A stretch of 64,000 nucleotides of DNA from Tretioscincus oriximinensis (Eukaryota > Chordata > Lepidosauria > Squamata > Gymnophthalmidae), in NCBI GenBank assembly GCA_022410635.1, contig JAJVDF010000509.1, forward strand, positions 62,001 through 126,000. Reading direction: 5' to 3'. The translations under genes and the position numbers were made by a program. The notes under the pieces are model-generated. The model saw nothing but the letters and a program-made list of their open reading frames with translations. It did not search any database and had not been told where the DNA came from. Of this stretch, positions 12,258-23,354 are shown piece after piece; within the stretch, counting starts at the first letter, position 1, and every line of letters starts with the position of its first letter.

Positions 12258-14225
12258 TCTGACAGGACTTTTTAAAGCCCTAAAACTAGGATGACTCATA
12301 ATCTCCACCCATCAGAAAAGATAAAATCAAAAAGCAGCATATTAATATAGCAGTCGTGTCTAAGCAATCAAAGAGGTTTTCAAAGCTAAGGGCTTAAAGC
12401 TTTTAATACTTTGAGGTCAAAGTTCATTTAGCAATGTGGATCAGGTTATTCCTTTTTTCTGTTGTCAAATAGCAGCACAGCTAAGATCAGATTCTAAACT
12501 ATTTACTTGCACATTTTTATTGAAAAAATTGGCTTTTTTCTTCAACTCTAAAGGATCAGTTATCTGAATCCTTAGGAACACCCTGATTGTACTTTAAACA
12601 CAAATGTAAGCATGTGTGTTTATGAAAAGCTATCAGTAACATTTTCTACCGATGCAATTAAGAGTTTTCAACAACTAATTACTGCAAGAATGCAAATGTA
12701 GTGAAAACCAATTAAATTAATATCAGATATCAGGATAAAGCCATTAAATAAATACATTTACACTGCAGCTGTCTATACACATTCCACACTTGTAGCAGAA
12801 TCTGTTCAAACAAATAGGCGATAAAGATACAAAATGAATCAAACAAAAACATCACCCAAGTCCTGTGTTATGAAGTCTAACAGTGATTAGTCTTTTCAGA
12901 GGGTAAATAAGATTTGATTGGTTTACTTTGCTAGAGGACAAACTCTTTTAATTAATATGGTAGTTTTTTTAAACCTGTTAGACTTTTCCAGATATATAAA
13001 GTATCTGTTAAGTGCAAGTCTTTATTTCATGTTGAGGGCTAGATTTATTAATGTTGTCTCAGTGCTAAAGGTTTTTTTCTCTTTTTCCTCTAATTTCCTT
13101 TACTTTATTTCTTTATTTTGTGAGTTAAACAAGTAGTTGCTCAGCTTGCAAACCACTATATGATCAGGAGGGGAAAAAACAGCTCTAAGGATATGATCAC
13201 AAAAATCTTTGGTTCTATAGATATTTTAATTCATCAGATTCCATTGATCTACAGCAAAGCTTTGTCAACAGTGGCTTTTCTCCCCTTAAATTGATTCTCC
13301 ATCTTGTCTTCTCTTTCTTTAGACAGCACACAGCAGGAAGTTATGTCGACATGTAAAAAACAGGATCTTGCTGTAGGCAGGGTATAAACCAAAAGGACAC
13401 TGATTAAAGCAAATGGAAATTCACAATAGAATTTGGTATTAAAATGATTGATGTAAGCTGTACTAAATGTCTGTTTAAGTCTTTGTGGTAGTTGTAAGGA
13501 TAATATCCAAACGCAATAGTTTTTTTTTCTTTAACTAGAAATGTGTACAAGATGATGGCAAAGCAATATTTTAAATGATCCCACCTGTGAATTGGATTTC
13601 AATAGCAGTATTTATTTACTAAATTTCTAGAGCCATCTAATAAGGAACATTCTCCAGGCAACAAGAAAGCACTTTATGTCACTATAAAAGTATGCAATGC
13701 ATAAAAACAATACAATTGAAAGCACATACTTATGAGTACATAAAGTATTTTTAATTATATTGTTTTTTATATAGCATAGTGGGTCAGCAAGCTGGTTGGA
13801 AAACAGAGGTTTAATCACCCTGAAAGGAGGAGATTGCAAACTGCTTTTGCATTGATGCCAAGAAAACTGCATAAATATGTCTATACAATCAACCAGGAGA
13901 TGGTCATAATTTGATGATACTCAATATTAACAACAATTAAAATAGCATGAAATAAGATTTAAACCTATACAATCATAACAAACAAGTAGCTATTTTTCAA
14001 AAGTAATATTCTCCTCACCCTATTAGTTTCTAAACATTGCTTCCATTTCTAGTTTTCTTTTATAATGTTATCATGTGACATAACTCTGTTCTTCTTATTG
14101 ATTTTCATGTTTTTGTGTGTAATAATTTTGTGTTGGTTGCACATGTGCATATAAGTCACCCGAAGAATAATGCTAAAACAAAACTGAGAATAGAACTCTC
14201 AACTTCTTTGTCTCTTGTCACACTT
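12258..14225. other. unique AT-rich sequence, no gene seen
   Basis: No supported gene or repeat. The small open frames are AT-rich chance frames. Confidence 0.55.
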
Positions 14226-14520
14226 AGAGGTGGATAAGGTGAACAGAGAAAAAATATTTTCTCTATCATAGAACACTAGGACCAGGAAGCATTCCTTGAA
14301 ACCGATGGGCAGAAGAGTGAGGACAGACAAAGGAAAGTATTTTTTCAACCAGAGAGTCATTGACCTTTGAAATTTACTTCCAGAAGAAGTGGTGGTAGGA
14401 GCCTGGATAGCCTTAAGTGAGGATTAGACAAGCTCATGGACATCAAGGGTTTATGATACTGCCTCTGAGATGGAGCAAAAGGCAGTATGTCTGAAATATC
14501 ATTTGCAGGGTTTCAAGAAC
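14226..14520 (+). mobile_element. CR1-type LINE 3' fragment
   Basis: Matches the 10510-10760 region of the CR1 upstream: 'gaacactaggaccagg', 'ggacagacaaaggaaagta', 'agaagaagtggtggtagg'. Non-coding decay product. Confidence 0.75.
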
Positions 14521-14699
14521 AATTTAAGATTTTTCCTTCTTTTGTTTCTTCCACATGTACAGCACCTGTCATTCCCTAAGCTTGTTTTATTCACATGGAG
14601 CAACATGAAGAATTGGAATATAGTATCAAAATGCTAGTCCATCTCAGTCTTTCTTGTACACAAGATGTATATATTCAGCCTGTAAAGTGTGCATGTACA

Positions 14700-14915
14700 G
14701 GCTAGATTTTAATGGAAGCCAAGTGTATCAACACCTACCAGGGTGGTTGTCTTGATACTGCCTCCAGGATCGAGCAACAGATAATATTCTCGGAAAAACA
14801 TTTGCAGGGAATCAAAAACAGGTGAATATAATGTATTTTTTTCTGTATGAGAGTGCTGGAACGGATGGACTGCNGCCCAATTCAGCAGGTTTCCTTTTCT
14901 TACATTCTAATACTG
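14700..14915 (+). mobile_element. CR1-type LINE 3' end fragment
   Basis: Shares 'ggaagccaagtgtatca' with the 10690 region and ends with the family terminus 'ggatggactgcngcccaat' and 'tcagcaggtttcc'. It overlaps in consensus terms with the fragment at 14226-14520, so it is a second insertion or a local duplication. Confidence 0.7.
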
Positions 14916-15619
14916 ATAGAAGTAAGTGCTAGAAGTTGCCATTCCATTAAACAAGCCCTAAATGGTGGGAATATAATTCCTGGCCCTTAAAAGTAACACT
15001 CTTTGGTGTTAATGGTTAGGGTAGCATCATGATGAACTGTCTGAATATGGCCAGAACAGCCTATGTAGTATGCAAACTGGCTTGGATTGTTGTGAATTCT
15101 GTTTGCATAGAATAGTAATCCATGTTAGGGTGTTTACTACTCATACTGTTTGCGTGGGATTAGTACTAATCCACTAGAAAAAGGATTAGTCATAGAACAC
15201 ATTCATCCACTTTACATATGTAATAATAATGGGCTTATGGGAGTGACTGCAAGAGAATGCACTGTTCTGCTTTTGAATAATGAGCCCCAGAAGGAACTGC
15301 TGCATTTGCCTGACTACAACCCCCAGAATTCTTTTTGACCCTGCCCACTGTTCTCTAGCAGTCTCTGCTCTCCAAGAGCCAATGAAATCTTTACACTTTG
15401 CTTATAGCAGTTCTCTGGTCCACCGGAGGAAAAAAAAAATCAGACTTTAAAATAGAGGCTGCTTAAATTGGAGAATATGTGCTGGCTAAATACTGCGCAG
15501 CAAAGACCTTTAAAGCATGTGGAAGGCTGGCCACGTGTGGTTCCGTGGGACGGACTGAAGGTAAAATCACCTCCAAAGCACTTTTTTTTAGTCATGGAGA
15601 TGTGGCCTTATCACTATTA
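14916..15619. other. no gene; short repeat-like phrase near 15300
   Basis: 15310-15335 contains 'gactacaacccccagaatt', a phrase common in interspersed repeats of amniotes, but I cannot assign a family. A poly-A run lies at 15428-15439. Confidence 0.4.
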
Positions 15620-15681
15620 CTTTATTTCTTTATTTTTATTTATACCCTGCCCTTTACCAAAAGGTCTCAAGGTGGCTGGGG
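15620..15681 (-). mobile_element. L2 LINE 3' tail
   Basis: 'tttatttataccctgccc' followed by 'aaaaggtctcaaggtgg' is the L2 3' tail in reverse, strongly truncated. Confidence 0.65.
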
Positions 15682-16730
15682 TGTCCACCCCACCCCAAGC
15701 CACTCCTATACCTGAGTGTCTGGATGGGCATGGATGCTGCCCAGTCTGCAGGTTGCCCAGCCGGCCTTACGCCACTGAAGCCAACCTAAGCTGCAAGGAC
15801 CCAACACGGGCCTCAAGCAGCTACAGGCCACTTCCCTCTCCTGTACAGGGAAGGCCCACTATTACCCATACACAGGGGAGTGAAGACTTTATACACAGCC
15901 TTCTCACTCATACTAAAGAGAGTATTAAAGGAATAAATGATGCTGAGGTAAAAGTATAAGTTTCAAAACAAAACAGTTATATTGATACACACAAAAGGGT
16001 AAAGGTACTTGAACATAAAGAAATAGAATACAGTTCAGCTAGGCTGACCAGATAACTTCTTTTGGGTGGGGGTAAAAACCCGGTTTTGGAGTGCCTCATG
16101 GTTTTTGCTGTGGAAAGATTTTTTTTTCAAAAAAAGATTTTTTTTCAAAAAAAGATTTTTTTTTGAAAAAAAAAGATTTTTTTATTTTATTTTTCCTCAG
16201 GAAAAACCAGGAGGCACCGCAAACCCACGTTTTCACCTCTCACCCCAAAAAAGGGGTCATTTGGTCAGCTCAGCTCATACACCACCCCCTAGAGTAGCAA
16301 TCCCTAAGCCTATGAGCCTCCAATCACTCTGGATCCCATGGCCGGGCTGCCACCTCTACGCCTATTTCGTTCCTCAATCCTGCTCCACACAAGCCAGGAT
16401 GTCTTGAGACGGACCCCTCCCCCCCCCCACCCCACTTAGAGCTTTCACACACTCCAAGTTCTCAGAAGAAAAAGGGCCCCAATCAGTGGGCAGAGCCGGC
16501 TTTATAAGCCCAGCCTGCCTCCTGATTGGGCACTCACAACAGGGTTCCCCTCTCCCAACTGGTCAGAGGGAAAGCCCCTCCCTTCGCTTTGGGCTCAGCC
16601 TCCCTCCTCCCTTCTGGGTGAAACCAAGGAAACAATATACAAACCTCAGGCCTGTAAATAAAAGATAGGACTCAAACCAGGCAAACGCCACAGTGGCTAA
16701 CAATAAATATAAACATACAAAATTGGCATA
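15682..16730. mobile_element. unidentified GC-rich element, LTR-like
   Basis: GC-rich against its surroundings. 16484-16532 has promoter-like order: CCAATCAG, then TTTATAAG, then CTGATTGG, in which the outer boxes form a 9-base inverted repeat. An AATAAA lies at about 16658. A T-run/A-run stutter occupies 16118-16185. The frames of 163 and 113 residues have no recognisable domain. I could not define ends or a target duplication, so 'LTR-like' is an inference. Confidence 0.35.
16118..16185. repeat. T8-CA7-GA stutter
   Basis: Four near-identical units of about 18-20 bases, each a T-run followed by an A-run and 'ga' ('gattttttttcaaaaaaa'). Self-complementary within each unit. Confidence 0.85.
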
Positions 16731-17189
16731 CTTAAATAGTATTTCTTCAACCAACAGTCATGTTAAAGAGATGCATTTATCACATTCTTTTGCAAGTAAA
16801 TTCACAGTATGAATGTAGTTTGAAATATGTTGCATCCGTATTTTATTTTCTGTTTAACATTCTAGCAATATCAGTAACTTCTTCCCATTTTCTTAAGAAC
16901 CAATTTTAAAAATTGAAGAAAATTACAATAGTATAGGGAAAGTATATATGTATTAAAATATATTTTAGTGTCACTTTACTGTACCAAAAATACATAAATA
17001 TGTTTTAGTGTAGCTGTTATAAAAGACACATTTAAAGAGAAACTATTGTTGTGTAAGTGAATTTCACATGGAATCAGTGACTATTTACTACAAGTAATGG
17101 AGCTCTTTCTAGTGTATCTAAACTCCAGAATTGTTTGTAATTTCATTAAACATATTCAGGCTATATTTACACATTAGATACTTTGTTTA
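16731..17189. other. AT-rich sequence, no gene seen
   Basis: No supported feature between the GC-rich block and the L2 remnant. Confidence 0.5.
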
Positions 17190-17498
17190 TTTGTTGTTTC
17201 GTTTATTTATAGAGTGCTATCAGTGTGCAGAGAGCTATACATAACATAGAAAAAATACAAAAGGTCAGAAACTGTAAACTACAAAATTTAAAAGTCAAAT
17301 ATAAAACAAGGAAGAGGAAGAGAACAAGTAAGTCATTACACAGAGTCATGTCAAATCAAAAGCCCCAGAGAAAAGAAACATTCTGAGTTATGATNTGAAA
17401 AGGTTTAGAGTAAAATAGTGATGAAGATGAATGGGGAGTAAGTTCCAAAAGTAGGGAGCAGTAAGAGAAAAGGGACATAATAGACCAGCCGCTTCAAT

Positions 17499-17888
17499 TT
17501 AATACAGGTACGAATGTCTCAGTCTCTAAGGAAATGGTCTCTCATCTGGGAAATCGGGTTTTGAAGCTCTGTGTTGGATGTGGGGAGGGGTGAGCACCTT
17601 CCACTTGCCTGCAGCTCTAGCCAATCCAGCTATTCGAAACCATGAATTGAAAGAAATTGCAATTGACTGCAAGTAGTTACATGGGAATCACCACAGCCTG
17701 GTGGGGAAGATAGAATGTAAGCCTTCGAGCAAAATAACCTTCTTCTTCTTCCTTCTTTCTTCTTTCTTCTTTCTTCTTTCTTCCTTCTTCCTTCTTCCTC
17801 CTCCTTCTGCTCCTCCTCTTTCTTTTTCTTTTTCTTTTTCTTCTTCTTCTTCTTTTTCTTCTTCTTCTTCTTCTTCTTCTTCTTCAAT
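17499..17888 (+). mobile_element. tRNA-derived SINE with (TTC)n tail, in L2
   Basis: The degenerate tRNA-like head ('gtctcagtctctaagg') is followed by 'gggttttgaagctctgtgt' (B-box region), a body shared with the copies at 34.8 and 61.4 kb, and a long TTC/CTTT tail (about 17740-17886). CTTCAAT at 17492-17498 recurs at 17882-17888 and may be the target duplication. It lies opposite in strand to the L2 that it interrupts. Confidence 0.8.
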
Positions 17889-18318
17889 GAAACGAAGGGC
17901 AAAGGGGAGCTCATAAAAACGAAATGCAGAGCACAGGAGGGCTGATAAAAAGAGCCAAGAGAAGAAAAGTTTGAAGGTGGCAGGTTATTGAAGGACGTAA
18001 TGGCCAAAGCCAGTGGTTTGAACTGAATGTGGTAGGGGCACAGGCAGCCAGTAAAGATGTCAAAATAGAGGAGTGACATGGTCAACATGAAAAGATTGAA
18101 TTACAAGTTCAGTCATAGTGTGCTGCATAGAAATAAGAGGTTGAAGATGGCAAGCAAGGAGGCCAAAACAAAAGAACGTTGCAGCAATCAAGTTGATAGA
18201 TTATTAGAGCATGTGCAATAATTTGGGTAGTGTCAACAGTTAGGAAATGTTTAACATTGTAGATATTATCAAAAACAAATGAGGCAATGTGAGATTGAAA
18301 AGATAAAGAGGAATCAAA

Positions 18319-18467
18319 GGCTGCTTCCCCACATCACTTATTTATTCCACCAAAGTTATATATTCCACAATAACATATTATGGGAACTGATTTATTTCAG
18401 AATATCCATGCTTTATTGTGGAATATCCAATTGTAGTGGAATAAATAAGTGATATGGGGATGCAGCC
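18319..18467. mobile_element. GGC-ended MITE, intact 149 bases
   Basis: Starts GGCTGCTTCCCC and ends GGGGATGCAGCC. Long imperfect terminal repeats make it largely foldback. Flanked by AAA on both sides (18316-18318, 18468-18470), and removing one copy restores the L2 sequence. The 3-base duplication with GGC...GCC ends suggests a PIF/Harbinger-type non-autonomous element. It is the empty-site reference for the split copy at 7.0-8.3 kb. Confidence 0.85.
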
Positions 18468-18512
18468 AAAGGGAAGACCTAGGTTAAAAGCTTCACTCAC
18501 AGCAGAAATGAA

Positions 18513-20345
18513 GATGTTAACAGTAATTGAAAAAAAAAAGAAGCAGGAGGAGAAAAGTGGGGAAGAAAGATAAAAAGCTGGGTTTGGGTCATGCTTGTTT
18601 GGGTTGCTTCATGTACCTGTCACAGCCTATGTTACTGGATTGAGTATTTTAATTTTTGTAGCTCTGTGAATGATTTTTAGCTCTGTAAACTGTGTGTGCA
18701 GCTTCCTGATTGGCTGTTCTTCCTCCTCTCCTTGTAGTTTGAGGCTCCAGTATATTTGTATGTGTGCCCTTCAAGGAAAAACCCACTCTTGGGAGCAGCT
18801 TGTAACTGCACTNAGGAAAATTTGGGGCAATGGAGCTCTTTGCAAAAGGGTTAATGAAACTTTGTGAGCACATGAGGCAAAACCTTCTTGATGTAACTAT
18901 CGTTGTGATAGTAAAACCTCATCTGGAGTGGGAAATGGATTAAATTGATCCATATTAACTGCAGTAGCATGAAATACGTTGAACTTCATTAGATGGGGGG
19001 CAACATGTGTTAACTTTGAGGGATAGCCTCACTAGAATAGATGACATGATGCAGTTGGAAGCGAGGAATTTATGATGAAACTGGTAGCTTACAATTGCCA
19101 CTTCTCATCAATTGAAGGCAGGTAGTATTGTGTTGCTGGGTCATCATGGTAGTTTACTGGTTTTAAAGATGTTTCAAAGATTCACTAACCTATCACATCA
19201 TCCAGTAGAGAAGCTCTGAAGATAATACAAAGAGGATCATAAGGTAATTTAACCATATTTGAGAAGGGTACATGGCTCTTGAAACCATGAGCATATAATG
19301 CAGTTTACATGCATAAAGCTCACTGCTTAACCTGGATTAAACAGCGTTAAACACATATAAGCCTGATAAATGTGGTCTACCGTTAATCAGCTTTAGGTTG
19401 TTGTTAGCAAACCTCTGAACTCCTTAAAATGGATTAGATAATTTGTGCAGAAAGGGCCATATATAGAGAGTTGCATTTAGTATACATGCAGTTAGCAAGT
19501 GTGCACAAATATTTCTTTCTGCCCACACATGAAGACATTTCATGCCAATATCTCATTCCTTCTTGTCTCTTTAGATAAAGATAGAGAAGTCAGTTTCATT
19601 TCATAGACTTCTTAGTTGTCATCAAAGCAGTACAGTTTATATTTTGGGAAGCTGAACATACGACACAAAGGCGAGCAGATGCTTACAACAGAGTTTCATT
19701 TTTGTTCAAATAAGTTATTAGCTGGAAAAAAATATTTAAGAAACCTATTGTATAAATATAACAAGTATACACCACCATTGAATTCTGCTTTAAGTTTAGC
19801 CTTTGGCTCAAGCTGTATTAGACCTGTGTTATCCTGGAATGGCATGTGGACAGCATGTCCATGATCCTTTTCTGGAAAAGACTAATGCCTGGTGCAATTT
19901 GAGCACTTTATTTTTTCACTTGTTGTAAATCATATTCCGCTACTAGAAGAATAAAATGCTATAAATCTCTGGAAATAATGGCCCTGATCACAGCTAAGTT
20001 TTAATCCATTTCAGTCCATTTTCAAGGTGAGAGAAAAATGCAGCAAAGTGGAAACATGTTTTCTTCTGACATTCTCGAACTCAAAAAAAGTCACCTTTGG
20101 GTTAGATCATATGGAAAGAAAATTACTGATCACATTGCTGCAGCAAGTTCCCATACCAAAAGTGGACTGAATTTTGATTAAAAGGATTAACAGGTTAGCA
20201 TAAGTGGTTGGTTCCAATAAAGATCAGAACAGTATAATGTCTCTCAGCCAGGAGAAATACAAAGTGTAGATTTGTAGGCTTTAAATGTAGACTAATACCT
20301 GGAGAGAAAGTTAAATTTATGTTGATTTCTGGATAAAGATTGACT
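18513..20345. other. no gene seen
   Basis: Mostly unique. 18690-18760 has a CTGATTGG box and a TATA-like 'agtatatttg', but no ends or frame support an element. N at 18813. Confidence 0.45.
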
Positions 20346-20353
20346 AGCTAGAA

Positions 20354-20707
20354 CAGTGGTGGGGAATCTTGCTTCTGTCAGGGGGCATTTGGATATTTGT
20401 CACATCACAGGCCACAAACCCGCAAACCACGTCCCTGCCTGTCCAAGCCACACACCCAATGCAGCCACACCCCTCCCTCCCTCTGTCAATGCCCTCTTTC
20501 CCACGAAGGCCCCCCAAATTGCAGACTTTTCAATACTCCCCAGCTCCTCACTCTTTTCCTCTCTTGCCCTCCTAGGCCTCCCTCTTCATTTTGTATTTCA
20601 TTTCATGTTTTAACAAAGTGATTATTTTGCCAGGGATATTTGTCGGGTCGGACTAAGTGGTTCCACGGGCCAGATTTGCCTCCTGGACCTTAGGTTCCCG
20701 ACCCCTG
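20354..20707 (+). mobile_element. hAT-type non-autonomous element
   Basis: Ends CAGTGGTGGGGAA (left) and CAGGGGTCGGGAA (right, reversed) are typical hAT termini. The flanking octamers AGCTAGAA and AGTTAGAT match at six of eight positions, fitting an aged 8-base duplication. The interior has no transposase frame. The related copy at 37353-37637 is in the opposite orientation ('ggatatttg' near the left end here, its complement near the right end there). Confidence 0.8.
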
Positions 20708-20819
20708 AGTTAGATTAAAGCAGTGATAAGATACAGTGATATTGCTAATCACATCATGCTGATCTTAAAAAATTACAATTTCTGACATTGATATCAAACC
20801 CAATTCAAGATGTTAAGAA

Positions 20820-20872
20820 TGTAGGAACATAAGAAGAACCCTTTTGAACCAAGCCATAGCCCATGTGTTTCA
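20820..20872 (-). mobile_element. CR1-type 3' end scrap
   Basis: 'taggaacataagaagaaccc' and 'agcccatgtg' resemble the 3' end seen at 45455-45510 and 50932-50992 ('gaagagccat', 'agcccatctagtccagcat'). Confidence 0.5.
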
Positions 20873-20904
20873 GCATATTCTTTCACACACAGTGGCCCAT
20901 CAGT

Positions 20905-21175
20905 TGGACAATTATTATTATTGGTGATGTTCCTCTTCCCAATAATGATGACGATGATGATAACAACAACAATAAACCCCATTCAGCTCCAATCACAGCT
21001 TTCATTGCTTCTCCACAACAGACACCCTATGAAATAAGCATGGCTGAGAGAGTTCTAAAGAAATGTGNCTAGTGCAAGGTCACCCAGCTGACTTCATGGA
21101 GGAGTGTGGAATGAATTGGGAGACTACCTGATAAGAGTACAACACTCTAACCATTACACTAAACTGGCTCTATGG
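20905..21175 (-). mobile_element. tRNA-headed CORE-type SINE
   Basis: Reading the minus strand from 21175: 'ccagtttagtgtaatggtta' is a tRNA-like A-box head, then 'gctgggtgaccttgcactag' is the CORE/MIR-like central motif, then 'cctcac'-type degenerate sequence and a trinucleotide-rich tail (ATT/GAT/AAC, 20905-20975). N at 21068. Confidence 0.7.
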
Positions 21176-22550
21176 AGGTGTGCTATCAGTTTTGGTGACC
21201 CAATTCTATAACTCTTTAAAGAGGTATACATATCCAATGTGGATGAAGCATCATTGGGAGATGCTTTGCCCATCACACTTTGCCCTAACGTGGGGTTTAT
21301 GGTTTTGATTTCACAACAGATAATAGATATGCCAACTGCTAAAGAAAACTAGTAGCCCCCTGCATTTGATGATCTCTGAGATCCTTTTCACCACTATGAT
21401 TCTGTAGATTTTATCAACTAGGCTATCAATTGTTCAGTTAACCCCATATATGGGTTGGGAAGAGGAGCAACACCAAGGAATAATTATTTTAGTGATGCAT
21501 TGCGTAAGAAAAGAAAAAGGGCAGCAAATGACAGACATGCTGTGATGAAGACAAAGGAGAAAGGGAACCACTTAAGACATGGAAAAACCACCAACAGCAT
21601 GGGGTGGAACTGTAGATGAATTATACATGTGGCAGGTGAAAAAATGGGTTGTTGGGAGAATAGATAGGAAACACAACTCAGTACTATATCATCTCCCAGT
21701 AGCTTTGTTCAAAGGTAAATCACAAACTTCCTCAGCCAACATTTCCTTCTGTTCCAACCCAGCATGTTGATCCCAGATGTTTTCTTATAATATAAGCATA
21801 AGACTGAAAAGGTCTGCTCTGCTATACATATTTTAAAACTAAATAAATGAAGGAATAAGCCATCCCAGCTTTCCATGTAATTTTGCTGATTAAATAGTGG
21901 AGAAATTTAAAAATTCTGTTCTACCAAAGGAAAATTAAGTTTATGCTGTTTTTCCCATTGAAATAAATTAAATGCCTAACTTTGGGCTGGTTAAATTCCA
22001 GGGTTTCTACAACAGAAACAAAATGTTAGTGAAGTATTTTGTCTGCGTGCCATGTACTTTAATAAGGTCAGGCTGATTTTCCTAGGTAAGAAACAATTGA
22101 TTTGAAAATCTGACCTAATTCCCCAGGCCACCTCCCTATTTAAAATTTCAGAAGAAGGAAATGTTTTGATTATTGTTAAACCAGAGGTGTGGTGGGGGCT
22201 GCCTCCCTGTTACAAGAGGCAATGAAGACGATATATATTTCTTTGCCTCCTTGTCAGCAAAATCAATCATCAAGCGATTAAAAATCCCTCAAGCTTTTCA
22301 ATAATATGAAGTGGCTTTTCTGCTTATTCCCAAGATCATCACCCACTTTTCAGATCTTTGGATTCCCATTGGCATTTTTGAAGGTAACAAAGGGTGGGGG
22401 ATGGTGCAGAGGTGAACAGCATCAATGAGTTACATCAAAGGAGGATTTGCCAATGCTACTTGGACTTCAAACAAAGCCTGCAAACTGACATATAACAAAG
22501 GGAGGTATTTGAGATTGTGCCCACTCACAAACTAGCTGACCCTAATAATG
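21176..22550. other. unique AT-rich sequence, no gene seen
   Basis: No supported gene, RNA or repeat. Confidence 0.55.
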
Positions 22551-22552
22551 TA

Positions 22553-23285
22553 CAGTGGCTTGTAAAAGTATCCCCCCCCCCCTTGGTTTTTTACCATTTT
22601 TTAATGTTAGAATTTGGGTTTAAGTGTTTGTTAATCAGATACGTTTTTTGTTGCATAGTTTAAGTAGGTGAAGTGGGAAGAATATATTCAACAAATAAAT
22701 TTATGGGTTAAAAATAATTCACTTCTTTTGCTATGAAGCCCCCTAAAAATTTCAGGTGCAAACAATTGCCTTCATAAATCGCATGCTTAGTATATACACA
22801 CGCTTTCTTAAAGACCCCAGAGACTGCAGCACCTTTAAGCAAGAGGCCTCACTAACCAAACAACACCATGAAGGTCAAGGAAATCTTCAAACAAATTAGG
22901 AACAAAGTGGTTGCAAAGTACAAGTCAAGGTTGAGTTATTAAAAAATGTCCCAATATCTGATGATCCCCTAGAGCATCATCAAATCTAATATTGTTAAAT
23001 GAAAAGAACATAGTACNGCAACAAGCCTGCCAAGAGGGGCTAACCCCCCAAACTCTCAGAATGGGCTAGGATAGCATTAATCAGAGAGGCAGCACAGAGA
23101 CCAAAGGCAACCCTGAAGGAGCTGCAGATTTCTCAAGCAGATATTGTAGTATCTGTTCATAGGACCACCATAAGCCATACACTCCATACATTCAACCAGC
23201 TGGGAAGAGGCTTTGCCAACAGGAAAGTCCAAGCTGCATCTGAGCTGGTTTTGCCCAATCTAGCTTTGATATCCAAATAGAGGTG
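22553..23285 (+). mobile_element. Tc1-like transposon, 5' part
   Basis: Starts after a TA with CAGTGGCTTGTAAAAGTAT, the Tc1-type terminal repeat, followed by a C11 run at 22572-22582. Transposase-like sequence follows from about 22868. I see no matching right terminal repeat, so the 3' part is lost or decayed. Confidence 0.8.
22868..23280 (+). pseudogene. Tc1 transposase N-terminal remnant
   Basis: The start MKVKEIFKQIRNKVVAKYKS is the first helix-turn-helix of a Tc1 transposase. Later fragments ALIREAAQRPKATLKELQ and SVHRTTISHTLHT are the second DNA-binding half. Several stops and shifts and an N at 23017 break the frame. The DDE catalytic domain is not present. Confidence 0.75.
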
Positions 23286-23354
23286 TGGCCTTGATTATGT
23301 AAGAAAAATAAAAAGTGCTATGGACATTGCTTTAAAAAACAAAAAAGTGAAGAA

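Larger units (their letters stand above)
17190..18512 (-). mobile_element. L2 LINE 3' part, twice interrupted
   Basis: The left edge is the L2 tail in reverse ('tttatttatagagtgctatc', then 'gagagctatacataac'). The minus strand reads through degenerate L2 ORF2 C-terminal sequence. It is interrupted by a SINE (about 17499-17888) and by the 149-base GGC-ended MITE (18319-18467). Confidence 0.75.
17190..18512 (-). pseudogene. L2 ORF2 C-terminal remnant
   Basis: On the minus strand, in order from 18315 downward: DSSLSFQSHI, then an ALIIYQLDCCNVLL stretch (usual L2 'tSRLDYCN' site), then at about 18070-17900 a region like GCLCPYHIQFKPLALAI (usual 'HWLPVpyRIqFK') and YQPSCAL (usual 'yqPsRaLRS'), and past the SINE a region corresponding to 'FSVAAPxLWNSLP'. 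These are the conserved C-terminal landmarks of L2. Frameshifts and substitutions show it is dead. The 152-residue frame at 17630-18088 joins this remnant to antisense SINE tail and is not a gene. Confidence 0.7.

Noticed and set aside
15468..15959. 163-residue plus frame
   Set aside because: It crosses an L2 tail and the edge of an unidentified repeat, with no domain or splice context.
17630..18088. 152-residue minus frame with a long lysine run
   Set aside because: It fuses a degenerate L2 C-terminus to the antisense TTC tail of a SINE; the lysine run is the microsatellite.
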